From: an uncultured Anaerococcus sp.
GTDB taxonomy: Bacteria > Bacillota_A > Clostridia > Tissierellales > Peptoniphilaceae
Direction of reading: 5' to 3'
Length of the DNA stretch: 6,754 nt
Assembly: GCA_945916625.1 (NCBI GenBank)
Contig: CAMEGY010000061.1
Coordinates: forward strand, 1-6,754
Shown: positions 6,135-6,754 of the stretch, one piece after another
How the letters are laid out: every line of letters begins with the position of its first letter
How positions within the stretch are numbered: the stretch's first letter is position 1
Made by a program: the position numbers and the translations under genes
Notes under the pieces: generated by a model
What the model saw: only the letters and a program-made list of their open reading frames with translations
Told to the model about the DNA's origin: nothing
Databases searched by the model: none

Positions 6135-6754
6135 ATGAATAATAAAAACGATGATAGGTTAATCAAAAAGGGCTCAAGAGTCTTTAGCAAAAAATATATA
6201 GCTAAAAAACATAGCAAGGAAGAAAAGCCAAGACCTAAGTTTTTTATACCTTTGCTTGTTTTTGTATTTTTGCTGGGGATTTTTTATAATTTATATACAC
6301 ATCCTTTTATGAAAATACAAGATATATATATAAATGGAAATAGGGTGACTGAAGATACTGAGATAATAAAAAAATTAAAGTCACCACTTGGAAAAAATAT
6401 CTTACTTTATGATCCAAGAAAATATGAATCCGATATAGAAGACTTAGATTATATAAAGAAAGTCAAGGCGAGGAAGGTATTTCCTAAGATTTTATCAGTT
6501 ACAGTTGAGGAAGACTTCCCAATGTTTGTTGCAGAAAAGTATGGCAAACAAATACTTGTTACAAATAACGGCCTAATTACCGATAAGAACCCTTATGACG
6601 AAGAGGCAAAACTTATTCCTATTGAGATCAATAACATTGAAACTACAATAGGTGAAGACTTTACAACAAGTACAGCTATAATGGACTTTATAAAAGAACT
6701 TAAAAAATCTTCCCTAATAGAAGGGGTAAGCCAATTAAATTTGGAAAACAAGCT
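6135..6754 (+). CDS. ftsQ: Cell division protein FtsQ/DivIB, N-terminal part
   Basis: This gene has no stop in the window; 206 codons are visible. FtsQ/DivIB is a bitopic divisome protein that works with FtsL and DivIC/FtsB to regulate septal wall synthesis. A basic cytoplasmic tail (1-35, 13 Lys/Arg) is followed by one membrane helix (about 36-55), then a POTRA domain (about 58-127) starting KIQDIYINGNRVTEDTEI, with KARKVFPKILSVTVEEDFP at its end; this is the classic FtsQ/DivIB pattern. The beta domain begins near 130 (MFVAEKYGKQILVTNNGLI). The ATG immediately follows the murG stop with no spacer and no strong ribosome site, so initiation probably depends on ribosomes finishing murG. Firmicute proteins of this type are often called DivIB. 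It carries no fusion within the visible part. Confidence 0.9.
   Translation, partial: MNNKNDDRLIKKGSRVFSKKYIAKKHSKEEKPRPKFFIPLLVFVFLLGIFYNLYTHPFMKIQDIYINGNRVTEDTEIIKKLKSPLGKNILLYDPRKYESDIEDLDYIKKVKARKVFPKILSVTVEEDFPMFVAEKYGKQILVTNNGLITDKNPYDEEAKLIPIEINNIETTIGEDFTTSTAIMDFIKELKKSSLIEGVSQLNLENK

Noticed and set aside
1..6754. A hidden novel system (defence island, mobile element, CRISPR, riboswitch or toxin-antitoxin)
   Set aside because: All seven complete genes and both partial genes belong to well-known conserved families. I saw no inverted terminal repeats, spacer-repeat arrays or unexplained gap above 110 bases.

Overview
The window is an AT-rich stretch (roughly one third G+C by eye) with every gene on the + strand. 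Heavy use of AGA/AGG, ATA and CTA codons, MraZ at the head of the cluster, and the FtsL/DivIB-type division proteins point to a low-GC Gram-positive (Firmicutes/Bacillota). An anaerobic coccus lineage such as Peptoniphilaceae/Tissierellia would fit, but that is an impression from codon and protein style, not a proven assignment.

Layout. Positions 1-149 hold the C-terminal end of a YebC/PmpR-family protein. One base later comes lgt (lipoprotein diacylglyceryl transferase, 151-951). A clear intrinsic terminator (964-997) ends that unit. Directly after it lie a sigma-A-like promoter (991-1019) and three 10-bp-phased GTGG repeats (1029-1058), which look like the MraZ operator. They open a division and cell wall (dcw) operon: mraZ, rsmH, ftsL, mraY, murD, murG and the start of ftsQ/divIB, which runs off the right edge. 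Junctions in this operon are tight: 1-nt gaps, 4-nt ATGA overlaps, and one 18-nt gap between ftsL and mraY.

How the genes work together. MraZ is the probable autorepressor of the operon. RsmH methylates 16S rRNA. MraY makes lipid I from UDP-MurNAc-pentapeptide, and MurG converts lipid I to lipid II. MurD works earlier, adding D-Glu in the cytoplasm. FtsL and FtsQ/DivIB are single-pass divisome proteins that, with a DivIC/FtsB partner, control septal wall synthesis.

What stands out is what is missing. Compared with the canonical order, no ftsI/spoVD-type PBP, murE or murF lies between ftsL and mraY, no ftsW between murD and murG, and no murC or murB between murG and ftsQ. The precursor route and the septal synthase pair must be completed from elsewhere in the genome. 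I found no mobile element, CRISPR array, tRNA/rRNA or riboswitch, and no evidence of a new system. The region is mostly conserved core genome, with an unusually clear MraZ box and a pared-down dcw order as its main points of interest.
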